Under the pieces are notes generated by a model. It was not told where the DNA came from, searched no databases, and saw only the letters and a program-made list of their open reading frames with translations. Source: Takakia lepidozioides (Eukaryota > Streptophyta > Takakiopsida > Takakiales > Takakiaceae). From it: a DNA stretch of 64,000 nt. Made by a program: the position numbers and the translations under genes. Position 1 is the first letter of the stretch. Every line of letters begins with the position of its first letter. Positions 37,001 to 48,640 of the stretch are shown piece after piece. The stretch spans positions 59,937,053-60,001,052 of the forward strand of contig CM060732.1 in NCBI GenBank assembly GCA_030704615.1, in the 5' to 3' direction.

Positions 37001-40000
37001 AATGTTGTAATGCTTTTGAATCTTTTGTTCTCTACACTTCTTGAGGACCAGCAGGACACACTCTGCCTATTGGCATGGGAGACACTCTTGTCTGCAAAGT
37101 GTACTCCACCAGTACTTCCCACTAGTCAACAGACCTATACATGCAAACTCTGAAGGAAAACCTTACATCTCCTACGAAATCATTGCACACATTATCTGAG
37201 TCCATCCACCTATTCAGCAGGTTATAGGCACTGTGATTCAGGAGAACACCACTTGATGTCCCACCCGTAGTACCTTTCAAGAAAACCACTCCAGCATCTG
37301 TCACATTGTTGTAGCCCATATTCAGGTTTCGAAGGTTGACAAGACCTGCAGAAATGAACATGGGGGATGAGCAGTGTCCACCACACAGAAGCTACTCAAC
37401 TCATTAATGATAAATAAACGAAGAAACTGCCAATAAAAAACTGACCTTCCAACTTTTGGCACCCCGAATCAGGAAGGTAGCATGACTTGACATTGAGGGC
37501 TGTCAGTGAAATCAGCCCTGTATGCACAACATCCCCAAGCAAACCACAAGAATGACTAGAGGACAAGATGAGGTGCATGACCCATGTCCTCTCCCAAAAT
37601 GTTCCACACTGAATGCTGGACTTGAGTGCTGGGTGCAGACGTTCCTCTTATAAGCCTTATTCACAGCCTCAGATTATAGAGTGAAATTCTTAGTTGGATT
37701 AAATGACAGATGAGTCAAGGAAATAATTTTTTCCCCGTTGCAACAATGCACTACCCAAACTCACCAAGGAGCACGTCAGCATGGAGAAAACCTAGTAAAT
37801 ATCTCGACCAATCTTTTGGCTGTCCATTCATGGTCATAACTAATCCAATCTCATGGACACTTCCCAAAGGCAGTTAGAGTCATAAACTTCACCTTCATAC
37901 ACTACCAGAGGCATCCCCTTCCCACACTGACTTGAAAGTTAAGAGTCAACCGCAAGGAAGTAAAGGCTAAGCTTACCCCATTTAGTCACCATCCAAAGCC
38001 CCTTTCGTAGCCAAAAAAATGAGCTCCCTACAGTCCCCATCATAGAGAAGGAGATGGAAGCTCACTGTATTTACAAGAGGGCACCACAGATTAACTATCT
38101 CAAGCTCAACATGACACATCTGAGGTAGATAGTGGTATATTCCAGCCTTGCAAGAAGCCATAAGGGATCACATCTGGCAACTTAAGAAACCAGTTCAGTG
38201 TCCCAGACATGGGCTGCTCGACCCAACCAACAGTGTAAGGAGCCTCCACAAAAATCAGGCGAAAGCAAAGTAAAACTGCACCAAAGGTATACTACTCAAC
38301 ATACTGCTCTATAAATAGGGCTGAGACAAATGCAATTCGTTTGTCCCAGGATTGGTTGTCTGTCCTGTATTTCCACCTATGAGAACTTCAGAGACATTCC
38401 AAAAACGCAGCAATCATGAGACATTTAGGTCTGCGCCCTGAGGTAGGAGGAATCCAGTAACTTGGAAATCACTGATAAATGTACATGTTCCATGATCCTT
38501 TTGGAAGTATAAAAGACTTGGTTTGTCAGCAGTGAGAGTGAAGCTCTTTTGCAGCAATGGGGACCCCAAAGAAGCACATAGAACAATTGCCGTCCAGAAG
38601 AGAGCTTACTACACAGTATGAGTTTGAACTTACTATCTAAAGGTGTGTAGATCATCTGAGAGTTGAGAAAGAAACACACAGAAAAACAGGCAATAACAGA
38701 AAGAGACACAGAAGAAAGCCCACACAGACAGGTGACTAAATCAAAATGGTGATTTATCGATCTTGGGAACTTCATCAACAAAGTGATGAGTCACATTGGG
38801 CTTCCTTTCTCATACATAGCTATTCTGTGATGTCACAACATTACATGTCTCAACAGCAACACTGCAGGAGGGGGAAATGCACACAATGTACCTGCAATTG
38901 TATCCATGCATGCACCAGTCACTGGGCAACCCTCCATGCTGAGACTCTGAAGCTTTCTTAGCCCTGTTTAGCAAGACACCTCATCAGTGCAAACCCCTGG
39001 ACTCGTCTATACAGCTACAGCACTCTCACTTCTCCGGAGAATAACTAATAATGACCTTACTGAAACTCAATAACACCCAACTTGCCCGCCCTACTCTTGA
39101 CGCTGAGATTGTCAGAGCTCTTTGTATGGATAGCGCAGAACCAAACTACTAGGAAACAAAATCGACTAATTTCAGACCTTGCGGTTGGAAGTGCTCCAGA
39201 AAGATTAGCATCTCCAAGGGGACCGTGCCCAAGGATATGTCATAACAATCATCCCTAGGGGATGGTCACTGACTACATTTAATTTCTTGTCCTCAGCCCA
39301 CATACACAAAGAACCATGTAGAAAATAGCAACGCAATGTTGCCAGTCCTTTCAATAACCCTTGCACATAACTGCATAAGCCAGTTGACAAGAAATATCAT
39401 GCCCTGCTGTGTAAACAACCTAGTCAATAGACTGCTAACACTTCTTGACGCACTAATGAAATTGTCTAGGTAATGATGACGACCTTACACATACCAGTCA
39501 GCTTCTGATACTACCTATGCTATGACATGCAAGATTTTTCTTCTGCATGATAGAAAAGGAAGCACCTTTCAAAGAAATAATGCCTAGGTCATTAACTTTG
39601 CTTCTAGAGATTTGCAACTCCTTTAGATTCACCAGACCTGCCAAACACCAAGCAACTTGTCATACTTCTACAACACTCCTCCAGCAAACAAATGACCCAT
39701 CAAGTCCTGGACATATTTTCCAAATAGAAAATGGACTCATATGCTTCATAACCAGAACATCATACTCCACCCAGCCCCAGCTGTATCCGAAGAATGAATC
39801 AATCCCATCATTGCATCCATGTAAAGGGGAGTCGGCAATAAAATCAGTATAGCATCCTGCCACTCATTTGCCATCCCTTTCATCTCCCCATCAAGCACCA
39901 AGGTGGGAAGCAACTTAGCATACCCGCAAGATGTTTGATATCCAAATTTCTGACACAGATGCACCAGCCCACATTCAATTTCTCCAATTTCATTAGCCCT

Positions 40001-41986
40001 GTCAAGTGCACAAATACATCAAATAAATTCAATTTCCCACTATTCACTCACTCCCACCTGAACATGTGAGCTCAAGAATTTACAATAATGAGTGACTACT
40101 GAAGTAGTTCTACTAGACACAAAGCCCCTCCTAACTCTCATTTTTGCATCAATTAAGAACCCAATGGCAGACTGTGTTGTGTGATAGAATGTACTCAGGA
40201 GATGTTGTTCGCCATAGCCTTGTGGCCATAGACCCCGCGCCCAATTTGGGCGGAGTTGTGCAATGGAGAGGGGACAAAATTTCACATGATCAGAGGTTCA
40301 AGAAAGACAAGTGTTGAGGGAATAAAAAAGTTGTACCCTTCAAGTAAACAAGGCCGCCATGAATCCGAGGGCAACGCTCCAGGTCAAGTTCCTTGAGATT
40401 GACAAGATTTGTAAAATAACGCATGCCAGCTGCAGTGATCAAGTTGCTGCTACGGAGACTCAACGATGTCAAACTGGCAAAACCTGCATTCCAAGAAAGA
40501 AACCACTGAAACCACCGCATATTGAAGTATGCAAACAGTATCCTCTGAGATGCAACTGACTAATTTAGAAAACCTGCCTGGCCATGCATCGTAGACGACT
40601 GCTTTTTGAGAAACAAACACTTTTGCTAGGAACATTACTAGTTAGGTACCCAGGTAAGTAGCCTCACGGATCCTCCCTCAGTGCCTGGCAGTAGCATGTG
40701 ACACTTCTGAATATATATGAATACAAAGCAGAAAAAACTAACAAGCTGGACAAAGTAGCGCAGCAGGAAGAGAGCAAATACCTGTCAAGGTTGTCAGACC
40801 AATGTCTGAAATGTGGTCACAGTAATTCAAGCAGAGAGTCTGCAAGCCGCCACACGCCTCTAGGAAAGCGAGCCCGGTATCTGTCACTGCCGAACTTGAT
40901 ATGTCCACTGCCAGCAAGGACTGGCCCTGCGTCCCAATCACTTCCATCCACTTGTCGTCCACACCCGGGTAATCACCAAGCAGAACATCCTGCCCATATG
41001 ACACAAACATACAGTGCTGGCTTTCTCTTCAATTTCACACATCTTGAATCTATTGTCCTTCAACAGCCTTTCTGTAAGTGATTTATAGTCAATATTCCAC
41101 CGCCTGAAAATAGTTTTTCATTCCTTGAAACCCTTATCTCCCACGCCCCAAACATTGAAACTCTTGAGTGTAGCCTCTACGACATATAGCATATATTGAG
41201 GGAAGATACAACCCTGCGGACCTGTTCTGCAGCTTCGCTGTTCCATAAAAAAATAAGACAGGCTTAGGCAATGGAGAGAACATGTATGTACCTGTAGTGC
41301 ACAATCTGAGAAAGCACACAGGACAGGTGGTGATAGAAGCTGGTGCCGCACAAGCTGGCTCAGAATTTGCTGACTCAAGTCCGGGGGAATTCCTGCGAAG
41401 GATTTGTACCTTCCTACACTCTGCAACACAAATACCGCCACTGTCTCAGCCCAGATCGGAATGAGCTTGAATAAAAGCTGTTTGCAAAGCTGAATGGTAA
41501 GCAACAGTGGCTGCTAGGACAGTAACTCTAGCTAGTGATAGTTGTTTAGTTTTGTTTCTCTGGTTCTTGTGTTCCTTGGGCCTCTGCGGATGGAATACAT
41601 TTCTTCCCAAGTTATAGTGTGCTGTTTTTCGCACTCTGGCCTCCTCAATGGTAATGCTCTTTCTATCCCTCACAAGCATATGCCAAAAATCACGCACCTC
41701 CATGCAACGGTATCACACTTCAATCTAAATCTTTTCTAACTAGACCTGGCGCATTTTTTATCTACTTAACATTGTTCACCTGGAAAAGCTCTCGCACAGT
41801 CAAGTCCAAGAGAGAGGGTGATGCTGATAAGCCATGCTTGAGGACAGGTTCAGTGTCAAACACAGGCACTGGCCTAAGAGGCCAGTGCAAGCTGATGCTG
41901 CGGTTCAATCTTCCAGAACCCCCCCCATTTCCGTTGTCACCTTCCTGTTCTGCCTGCTCCCGCTTCCGAGAGCACGCACCGCCCAT
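34015..41986 (-). CDS. Plant LRR protein, MGGACSRKR type, 15 exons (AT1G15740-like)
   Basis: Cysteine-containing LRR protein of 581 residues, the size of its Arabidopsis relative. Exons in gene order: 41986-41780, 41420-41292, 40989-40782, 40483-40337, 39998-39924, 39637-39566, 38963-38892, 37517-37446, 37345-37274, 36658-36587, 36384-36313, 35805-35662, 34956-34885, 34506-34360, 34199-34015. All are GT-AG and the joined frame is clean. The N-terminus MGGACSRKRE fits N-myristoylation at Gly2 and possible palmitoylation at Cys5 (inference). Exon 2 has an F-box-like helix (PPDLSQQILSQLV...FSDCALQ). About 18 LRRs follow, such as LINLESLNLDSCKVGDDGIE and LTGLKTLDLFGARITDHG, ending LPNLTVIRLY. From exon 4 on, every repeat border is interrupted at phase 1, in a Gly codon in all but two cases. 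The molecular function of the family is not known to me; membrane-linked protein binding is likely. Confidence 0.93.
36504..36566 (+). repeat. Dispersed repeat copy in LRR intron 10
   Basis: GAAATGAAATGAAATGGTGC then TTTATAACGTCCGCGGAAAG and CTCATAGAGCTTATGGGACA. A related copy in the same + orientation is at 58839-58906. The CGGAAAGCTC...AGCTTATGGGACAAAA core is the best-conserved part and contains a small AAGCT/AGCTT hairpin. No terminal repeats are visible, so the family is undefined. Confidence 0.5.
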
Positions 41987-44900
41987 GGCAGCTCCCTTGC
42001 CTCCCTTATCCTCTTTGTCCTTCCATCTTCATGCAGCCACTGCCATTGCATACAATTGCATACCTGGATTTATGCAATGTTGTTGGTTATCTTAAATAAG
42101 CAAGAATTGAAAGAATCAATCAAGCCTTGAATGACTGTTCAAGAATCATCAATATCAACTGTTACAAACTCTTCAGTGAAGTCTTTCGGTACACTCTTTT
42201 TCAGTGTACAACGTTAGTAAAATTATGTACATTTTGTGGGCAAGTGAAGTGCTCAGAGCGTAACTAACCTCCATCCATTTCGAATACTTGCTCATATGCT
42301 AGTACCCTTTTGTATATTCATGTCTTCCTCTGTGTTATGACATGCTGCTTTGTATTGGCATTTCTCTGACGGGCCTATCCAATTCTAGCCCAAATACATA
42401 TACGAGTGAGCTGTTTGCTCATCTTTGTCTGGTGTTATCACCTGAATGGCGTTATGATAAGCTTGGTTCCCAGCTTGATTTCTCCTTGCGATGGTAGCTG
42501 TCATAACTACAACTCTCTCTATCTTCAGGCATGCACCCAAATGTATCACACATGACGAACATTTGAATCCATTCTCCCTTTTAGCTTCAACTGGACGTTT
42601 TCAAGTTGCTTTCTTCCCTTCTTTCCTTTAACAGCCTTCAAACTTTTCTTGCTGGGGAAAGGGTGCAAGGTACAAGACCTATGGACTATGAACCATGATT
42701 CTTGGACTCCCTTGCACATTGAAATTTTCTTTCTTCTTTCTTCCTCAGCCTCCATCCCACCCCCTGCAAAATACACGGTTGCTTAATGACACAAACAGGC
42801 TTGCGAAAATTGGCCAAAGGATCAATGATTCTCTAAGTCATGATGTTGTCTACAGCAACATAATGTGAGACATTTTAGGCTCGCACGGGCTTAAGCTTAA
42901 AAGACGTTCCCAAGTTATTCAGTAACCAAGTGGAATTTGAATTGGAGAACATAGGCAAACAGAGAAAATATCCATCATCACACAATCCCCCCTCAATTTA
43001 CAGGCCTCAATCCTTAGTGGGTGGTACCTAAAACCTTGTCTCACTCTTGTGCTTTTGTTTGTGATGCCTTCTGTCCATAAGCTCTTTGGACTTGCAAGTT
43101 ATAAAGCTCCGCTCTTTCTTTCTCTCTCAGTTGGAACAACCTACGCATCCAACTTTTGGCTTTTGCTAGATTTCAGAAGTGGGTACAACCTTGAAGGATT
43201 CATGCGAAATTTCACCGTTACGTGAGGTACGCATTAAAAAAACAGAGCTAAAACAGACGGAAGAGTTCTCACTCTCACCCTAACTTCTGTGCATGTTGAG
43301 TCACACACATTCAACATATAGAGCTACCAGGAGGAAGAATTTGGGTCTCATCCCCTAGAGATGGCCGAGGCAATTCGACTTGACGCCCGCCCAGACTTAC
43401 TGACATTAAAGGTAATCACGTCGCTCAGTAAGACGACGATCACGAAGAAGCATGGGAGGAAAGATGACACAATAAAGGCAGATAGTGCACTTATAATTAA
43501 TCAAGCCAGACAATCGAAGAAGAAATAAAGTGATAAGCAACGAACGAGCCCAAGAGCACAATAGAGAGAACATGCGTTGACCAACGACACAAAACCTCAT
43601 GGAGAATTGGTTGAAGCACGCCATGGCAAACACCGTGCCCCCGAATTGCAACCCAGCCAGCCACCTCACAGCTTCATTCATCAGCTTTTTTCTCAGAATT
43701 CAGATGAGAACACACCGGCACGAAGCGAAAAAGGGACGCTCAACCAAATTGGGAAGATGAACCCGCAAACGCAAAATTCATCGCACTCTACTCAACAAGA
43801 TTCAAGGCAGGGAGGAAATTTTGGAAGCACACCGCCCACAGCATGGGCGTGCAACGCAGCCCAGCCATGGACTTCACCTGGGGCCAATTTTGTGTTGAAC
43901 GATGCTTGTGTGCATGTGGGGTTGAGAGCAGCTTGGTAGTTGCAGAATTGAGAGGAGACTAAACAGAGAAAGAGAGTCAAGCAAATTCTCTCCTCAAGAG
44001 ATGTTTTTCAGAACGTTGCAGCGAGAATCGACCTCACTAACGAGTCAGCTCACAACCCAGCAGTCGCTGCAGGAAAGGAATTATGTCAAGTTCAGAAAAC
44101 ACCACAGAGAATCGAACTCTACTGGATTCGCTCCTCCTCCCCCAGTCTATCGTCCTCATACTGGTTTTCACCTAACATGGTTTTCCGTCGTCGTTGTGGA
44201 AGCTTGCATACTTTGCTATGAAACCCAGGAACCGAGATACGGAGCTTGAATTCAGTGGGGCAATGTACTATGGAACTCTGGAACGATCAGAGCGAGAGAG
44301 AGCTGACGAGGCCGAATGATCCCTACAGTGATCGATCGTTCCAGTACGTTAAGGGCAGTTGATGCCATCTGGCGGTTCCTTCTTGAAACGTGGCCATATC
44401 GAGTAGGCAGGGATGGAAGCGTGACTGGTCTTCCAGCTCACATGCAAGTCATCTGCTTCATCAACTGTGCATCAACTGGACTTTGCTTTTTGTTTCCCCA
44501 CTGGAACAGTGAATTGGCACTGATACATGAAACAATGCGGTTCAAGGATGATTGGTCAGACACCGAAGGATTCAGTACAACTTCGGGTATGATTCAGAAG
44601 TTTGAGCTGAGTGTAGGTAGCTATAGGGAAAAAGCAAACAAACTGTGTGAAAGCATCATGCACAAAATTCATGTCTTTTACTGATTTCTGAAGCAGTCAA
44701 GATTTCGGAAGAACATCAGTACAATCTTATGACTCTGGCTTACAGGAGAAAGGAATGCAGTTTCAGAAGGTGTCACACAAAGGATAAAACCTGATTAATG
44801 ACCTTGACAAGAGCTTTACAGAACAGGGATCCAGAGAGAACTGCATACAGACAATGGTCCAATTTCCAACCTTAGAATAATCAAGCTTTGTGCTGTGGGA

Positions 44901-45020
44901 ATTGTTGCTGTGGGATGTGGTAAAGTGTAGGTTACTCTGAACAGGCAAGGTGATACACCATTGGGCAAATCAACCATTTACCGCTAACAATCATAATTTT
45001 ACAGGACTAGATAGTCTATG
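41987..45020. other. Intergenic, no gene seen
   Basis: About 3 kb between the LRR gene start and the CWC16 homologue end. It contains the LRR promoter and the 3' flank of the splicing gene. Several ORFs up to 122 residues exist, but none shows domain-like composition or splice support. Confidence 0.5.
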
Positions 45021-47498
45021 TCACTCACTTGCGTCGTCACTATCATACGATGAAACAAGAGCAGCAAGCCCACCATCACTGGCATCCAAGTTAGATGGTT
45101 GTATGGAGCTAACATCTGCAGATGCTGGATGCAAACCTTCTTCGCCCACTGACTTACTACGGTCTTCGGCAGATATAAGGGCCACCACAACTTTTGGTTT
45201 GATGGAGAAGGCCACTTGCTTTGGCCTGATTGCAAATGCGGCAACTGTTGTCTTTGTCTCAACCTTTCTATTTCGACCTGCTGCTACAGTAAATACCAGT
45301 ACCCAGTTAGAATAAAGAACTCTTCGTGTTCCAGCAACTGCAGATTCAAGCAAATTAAAGGAAATCTCAGTGGGCTGTACCTTTTGCTTCTGTTTCGGGA
45401 ATGCGGTCGACCAGAACAGCAGCTGCTTGGGATGGTCCTCTCCCTAATTCATCGATAGTTTCCGCTGGCTCCCCTTCTACTTTCCTCCACTGCACAACCA
45501 CATTCCTGAATTAAGTATTCCATCTCTCCCTTACACTCTCTGTTCCCTGACAATTGACTGACAGTGTAACTACAGTCGCAAATGTCACATGTCTACTGCC
45601 TGTAGACTACATTCGTAAAGGAAACAGTATCTAGATTTCATGGTATGCTTTCTAGTATGATGACAATGCCACCCCAGTAATCTCTAATTCCTGTAATAAT
45701 ATATCACAAACAGAAACACCAAAGAGAAGATACCAATGATGGTTTACCTTGGCTACATGTCCATCATGTTTAGCCCTCAACACAGGCAGTTGTTTAATGT
45801 CTTCATCCAACCCATCATCATCCTCCAAATCATCATCATCCAACCGACGTATAAAGTTTTGAGAGTTCTGTTCCAAAAGAGAGACAACAAAGACCGTGGT
45901 AGGTTATCAAACCAATCATAATCCTCCTAATCTTCGTCATCAACTAACCAGAAGTTTTTGGGAGATCTGGCCAAAAAACCAGAGAGAGTGTGCTAGACAC
46001 AAAGTTCAAATCAGTTTTAGACAGACAATCAGGCAAAAAGGTTCCAATGTTCACGTAAGAAGTAGTCCACATAAGAAACACATTCTGTGTTGGATTAGTG
46101 ATGGCATGCTAGTAACCCACCTGAAAAACAACGGACCGCAAAACAGCTTCATCTTCCTCAGCCAGCTCCTTTTCCTGGAGCACATAAGACTCCAGTTAAG
46201 ACTGGTCGACTCACTAATAAAACACGACAGCAATCTCAAGTACAGTCTGCGGATTTGATTTCTAGGATTATGCATGCATGGTGGCAGGAGTCGACTCCTG
46301 ATATCTGCAAAAGAATGACTGGAAATCTGTTCAAACCGTGAACTTGAAAGTGGACACACCTTAACCTCAGCAGTGCGCCGAAGAGCCTGCATCATATCGT
46401 CAACCCCCACCATTGCATGTCGTGCCTGGCAGCATTCCAAGCCAAACTCAAGTATTTCAGGAAAACGGAAAAATTCAAGGGTGCACTTACTCATGTGAGG
46501 AAAGTTGACAGAAACACTGCATAGTGTAAGACTGAACCACACATAAGATAAACCGAACTACACAAAAACAATACACACCTTACCCGCATTGATTTCATTT
46601 CATCAAGTGCTGCAAGAATGTCCATCTCTTGTTTGGAGTCAATAGTCCGATTCTCCAGCTGCTTCATGGCATCACCCAACTCCTCCGTATCTCTCTGCTT
46701 CTTTGCCTCATCCGTAGCCTGTTGAAAATAGAGCCATTCAGCACAAAAACACGAAAGCTGCATGTGCACGAAAGCTACATGTTTGAGGATGAACATCTTC
46801 ATCTGTGGAATTCACCCATGCTGCTGGGAAGATATTCCTTAGCACATGCCATAGCAGAATGGCATTCCTTCTGGCGTAATTACTAACATTTAATTAACAT
46901 GCAACGTCCAACTGCACTAGTTGGAGTTCTAACTGAAACCCTATAATATGACAAGTATAACCCTATTGGTGCCAGTGAAATGGAGGACATTTTTTTCGGA
47001 ATCCAACGTGAATCAGCAGATCTTGCATGAGATCGGAAGGAAATTCCCACCTCGTCCGTAGCTCGCCAAGGTTCATAATTCCGAGAGGCACCGGATTCCA
47101 TGATGTAATCGCTGTTCTGAGGGTCAGTCTTCATTGTCAACTCCGCCGAACATCGGCTGCACTTGAAATAAAACCGGAAAATTTGAATTCCAAGGTAGGT
47201 CTGCATCAAATCGACACACCTGTGTCAGCGGGAAGAAATTTCAGCACACTGGACAACTGCAACAAATCTGCCAAACCTGCATCCCTTAACATATCCTCAC
47301 CTCATCGACGCAATCCTCCTTCCTGGAGTTGAACTTGGTCCCCTTATAGATGTAATTCCCGCAGGTGTTGCAGCGGATGCTCATGGGAAGCATCATGCGC
47401 ACTTTTATCTGTTGATTCTTGGGCTGCTTGCGCCGCGGGATCTTGGCCGGATCAAAATCCGGAGGGTAGTACTTGTTGAGAACCTTCCGCTCTCCCAT
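45021..47498 (-). CDS. CWC16/YJU2-family splicing factor, 8 exons
   Basis: Homologue of YJU2/CCDC94, a spliceosome factor acting around the first catalytic step. Exons in gene order: 47498-47301, 47200-47051, 46718-46584, 46425-46360, 46174-46121, 45867-45748, 45489-45381, 45283 (or 45280/45277)-45021, giving 362-364 residues. The start [17 protein letters not shown] is diagnostic. The zinc-binding core has [15 protein letters not shown] and then [36 protein letters not shown] is the conserved central helix. An acidic stretch ([15 protein letters not shown]) and a tail [10 protein letters not shown] close it. Oddities: exon 2 ends and exon 3 begins with the same ATDE codons (GCTACGGAYGAG), and exon 8 has three tandem in-frame acceptors. 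Exons 5-7 rest on splice consensus and open frame, less on conservation. The 5' flank has (CT)n and CCCTAA tracts. Confidence 0.9.
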
Positions 47499-47566
47499 CG
47501 CTCCCCTGTCTCTCCTCCTCTAACCTCTCCCTCTCTTCCTGCTCAACCTCTCTCTTCTCCGATCCC

Positions 47567-47568
<2 letters not shown>

Positions 47569-47607
<39 letters not shown>

Positions 47608-47620
47608 CCTCCCTCTCACT
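47569..47620. repeat. (CT)n microsatellite in the 5' flank of the CWC16 homologue
   Basis: About 14 uninterrupted CT units followed by CCCT units, 70-120 bases upstream of the start codon at 47498, on the non-coding side. With the nearby CCCTAATC/CCCTAACCCTAAAT tract (47648-47705), it probably lies in the leader or core promoter, where GA/CT tracts and telo-box-like motifs are common in plants (inference). Confidence 0.7.
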
Positions 47621-47805
47621 CTTGCTCAACCCCTCCTCTGTTACTCTCCCTAATCTCTTAATCCCTAATCTCCTAATCCCCAATCCCTAATCCCTAACCC
47701 TAAATCTCCCCTATACAATCCTCCCACAATCTCTCTGTCTCTCGTCCAGTCCTAATAACTCTCTAGGGTTAGGGCGCAGGAGACAACTTCAAATTCTAGC
47801 ACTTG

Positions 47806-47860
47806 TAGAGCACTGAGTGCCATCTAGGTGATGTTGGGTTCAAATCCTGCTACCAGGTTG
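47806..47860 (+). repeat. tRNA-derived SINE fragment (B-box end)
   Basis: GTAGAGCACTGAGTGCCATC followed by a good RNA polymerase III B-box, GGGTTCAAATCC (47836-47847), and TGCTACCAGG. The GCACTGAGTGCCA part is shared with the copies at 14281 and 48640. The A-box end is missing, so this copy is 5'-truncated or diverged. Confidence 0.6.
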
Positions 47861-48087
47861 TGAATCTACGTGCTGAATCTACTATTCCGGTTTTCTTGAC
47901 CACAGGATTGCATTGAAAAAGTGGGGAAGGGCCGTGAAGGCTTACGGTCTAGGTTGGGAATGCTTTGAGAAGAAAAAGATACCTATTCCACATATTTTAG
48001 GAAAATCCAAAAAATCTATTACGATAGAATGAGATCGAGCAGACTAAGCTTACCCCCCCAGTACGATCGAATGCAAGCGTGGTCGCC

Positions 48088-48124
48088 TCGCCGGTACGGT
48101 CGCCAAGGATGGCCGTACCGGCGA
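48088..48124. repeat. 12-bp perfect hairpin, GC-rich
   Basis: TCGCCGGTACGG (48088-48099) and its exact complement CCGTACCGGCGA (48113-48124) enclose a 13-base loop. It lies in an otherwise geneless, GC-rich patch and is not followed by a T-run. It may be a transposon tip; no role can be assigned. Confidence 0.6.
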
Positions 48125-48399
48125 CGTCCCGGCAGGGCGCACTGTCAAATCCCCACCCCCCTTGCTCCCCTCTCACCTGCGAGCCTATATTTATTCTAAC
48201 GACGACTGAAGGTCGGAAGCTAGTTTAGCGTAGAGTAGGTATAGGGTGCCATAGTGCCAAGTCATATTCGTAACCGCGACTGAGCTTGTGAAGGCCGTTA
48301 CTATGTAACGTATGACGAAACGTGGCGACGATGAAAGGCATAAGGTGCTCAAATCATCCATCAGGGCGCGGATCATGAAGCAAGTTATCACCCGACACC

Positions 48400-48640
48400 T
48401 GTTTTTTTAATTTATTTTTTAATGTAAGGGAAACACCTAGGAGCGACAGCTCACAAATCAGGTCTCTTAATAGTGAGAAGAGAAAAAAACCTCTTTCACA
48501 GTAACCGCGTCATGTGGCGTTGGAATGGGACACCACCCAGGAACATACCATACCCGTCAGTAGCAAGATTTGACCCCCATAATCATCTGGGTGGCACTTA
48601 GTGCACTTCACCAACTGAGCTACTGACTGTTGGTATTTCT
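48400..48640 (-). mobile_element. tRNA-derived SINE-like element, best copy
   Basis: Read on the - strand: AGTCAGTAGCTCAGTTGGTG (A-box 48622-48611), TGCACTAAGTGCCACC, then a B-box-like GGGTCAAATCTT (48576-48565), a unique body of about 140 bases, and an A-rich tail (TTAAAAAATAAATTAAAAAA) ending near 48400. A head with A and B boxes, a body and an A-rich tail is the layout of a tRNA-derived SINE of about 240 bp. Two partial copies share the head (14281, 47806). Flanking target duplications were not identified. Confidence 0.65.

Noticed and set aside
44316-44684. 122-residue + ORF as a gene
   Set aside because: No recognisable domain or splice context; probably chance.
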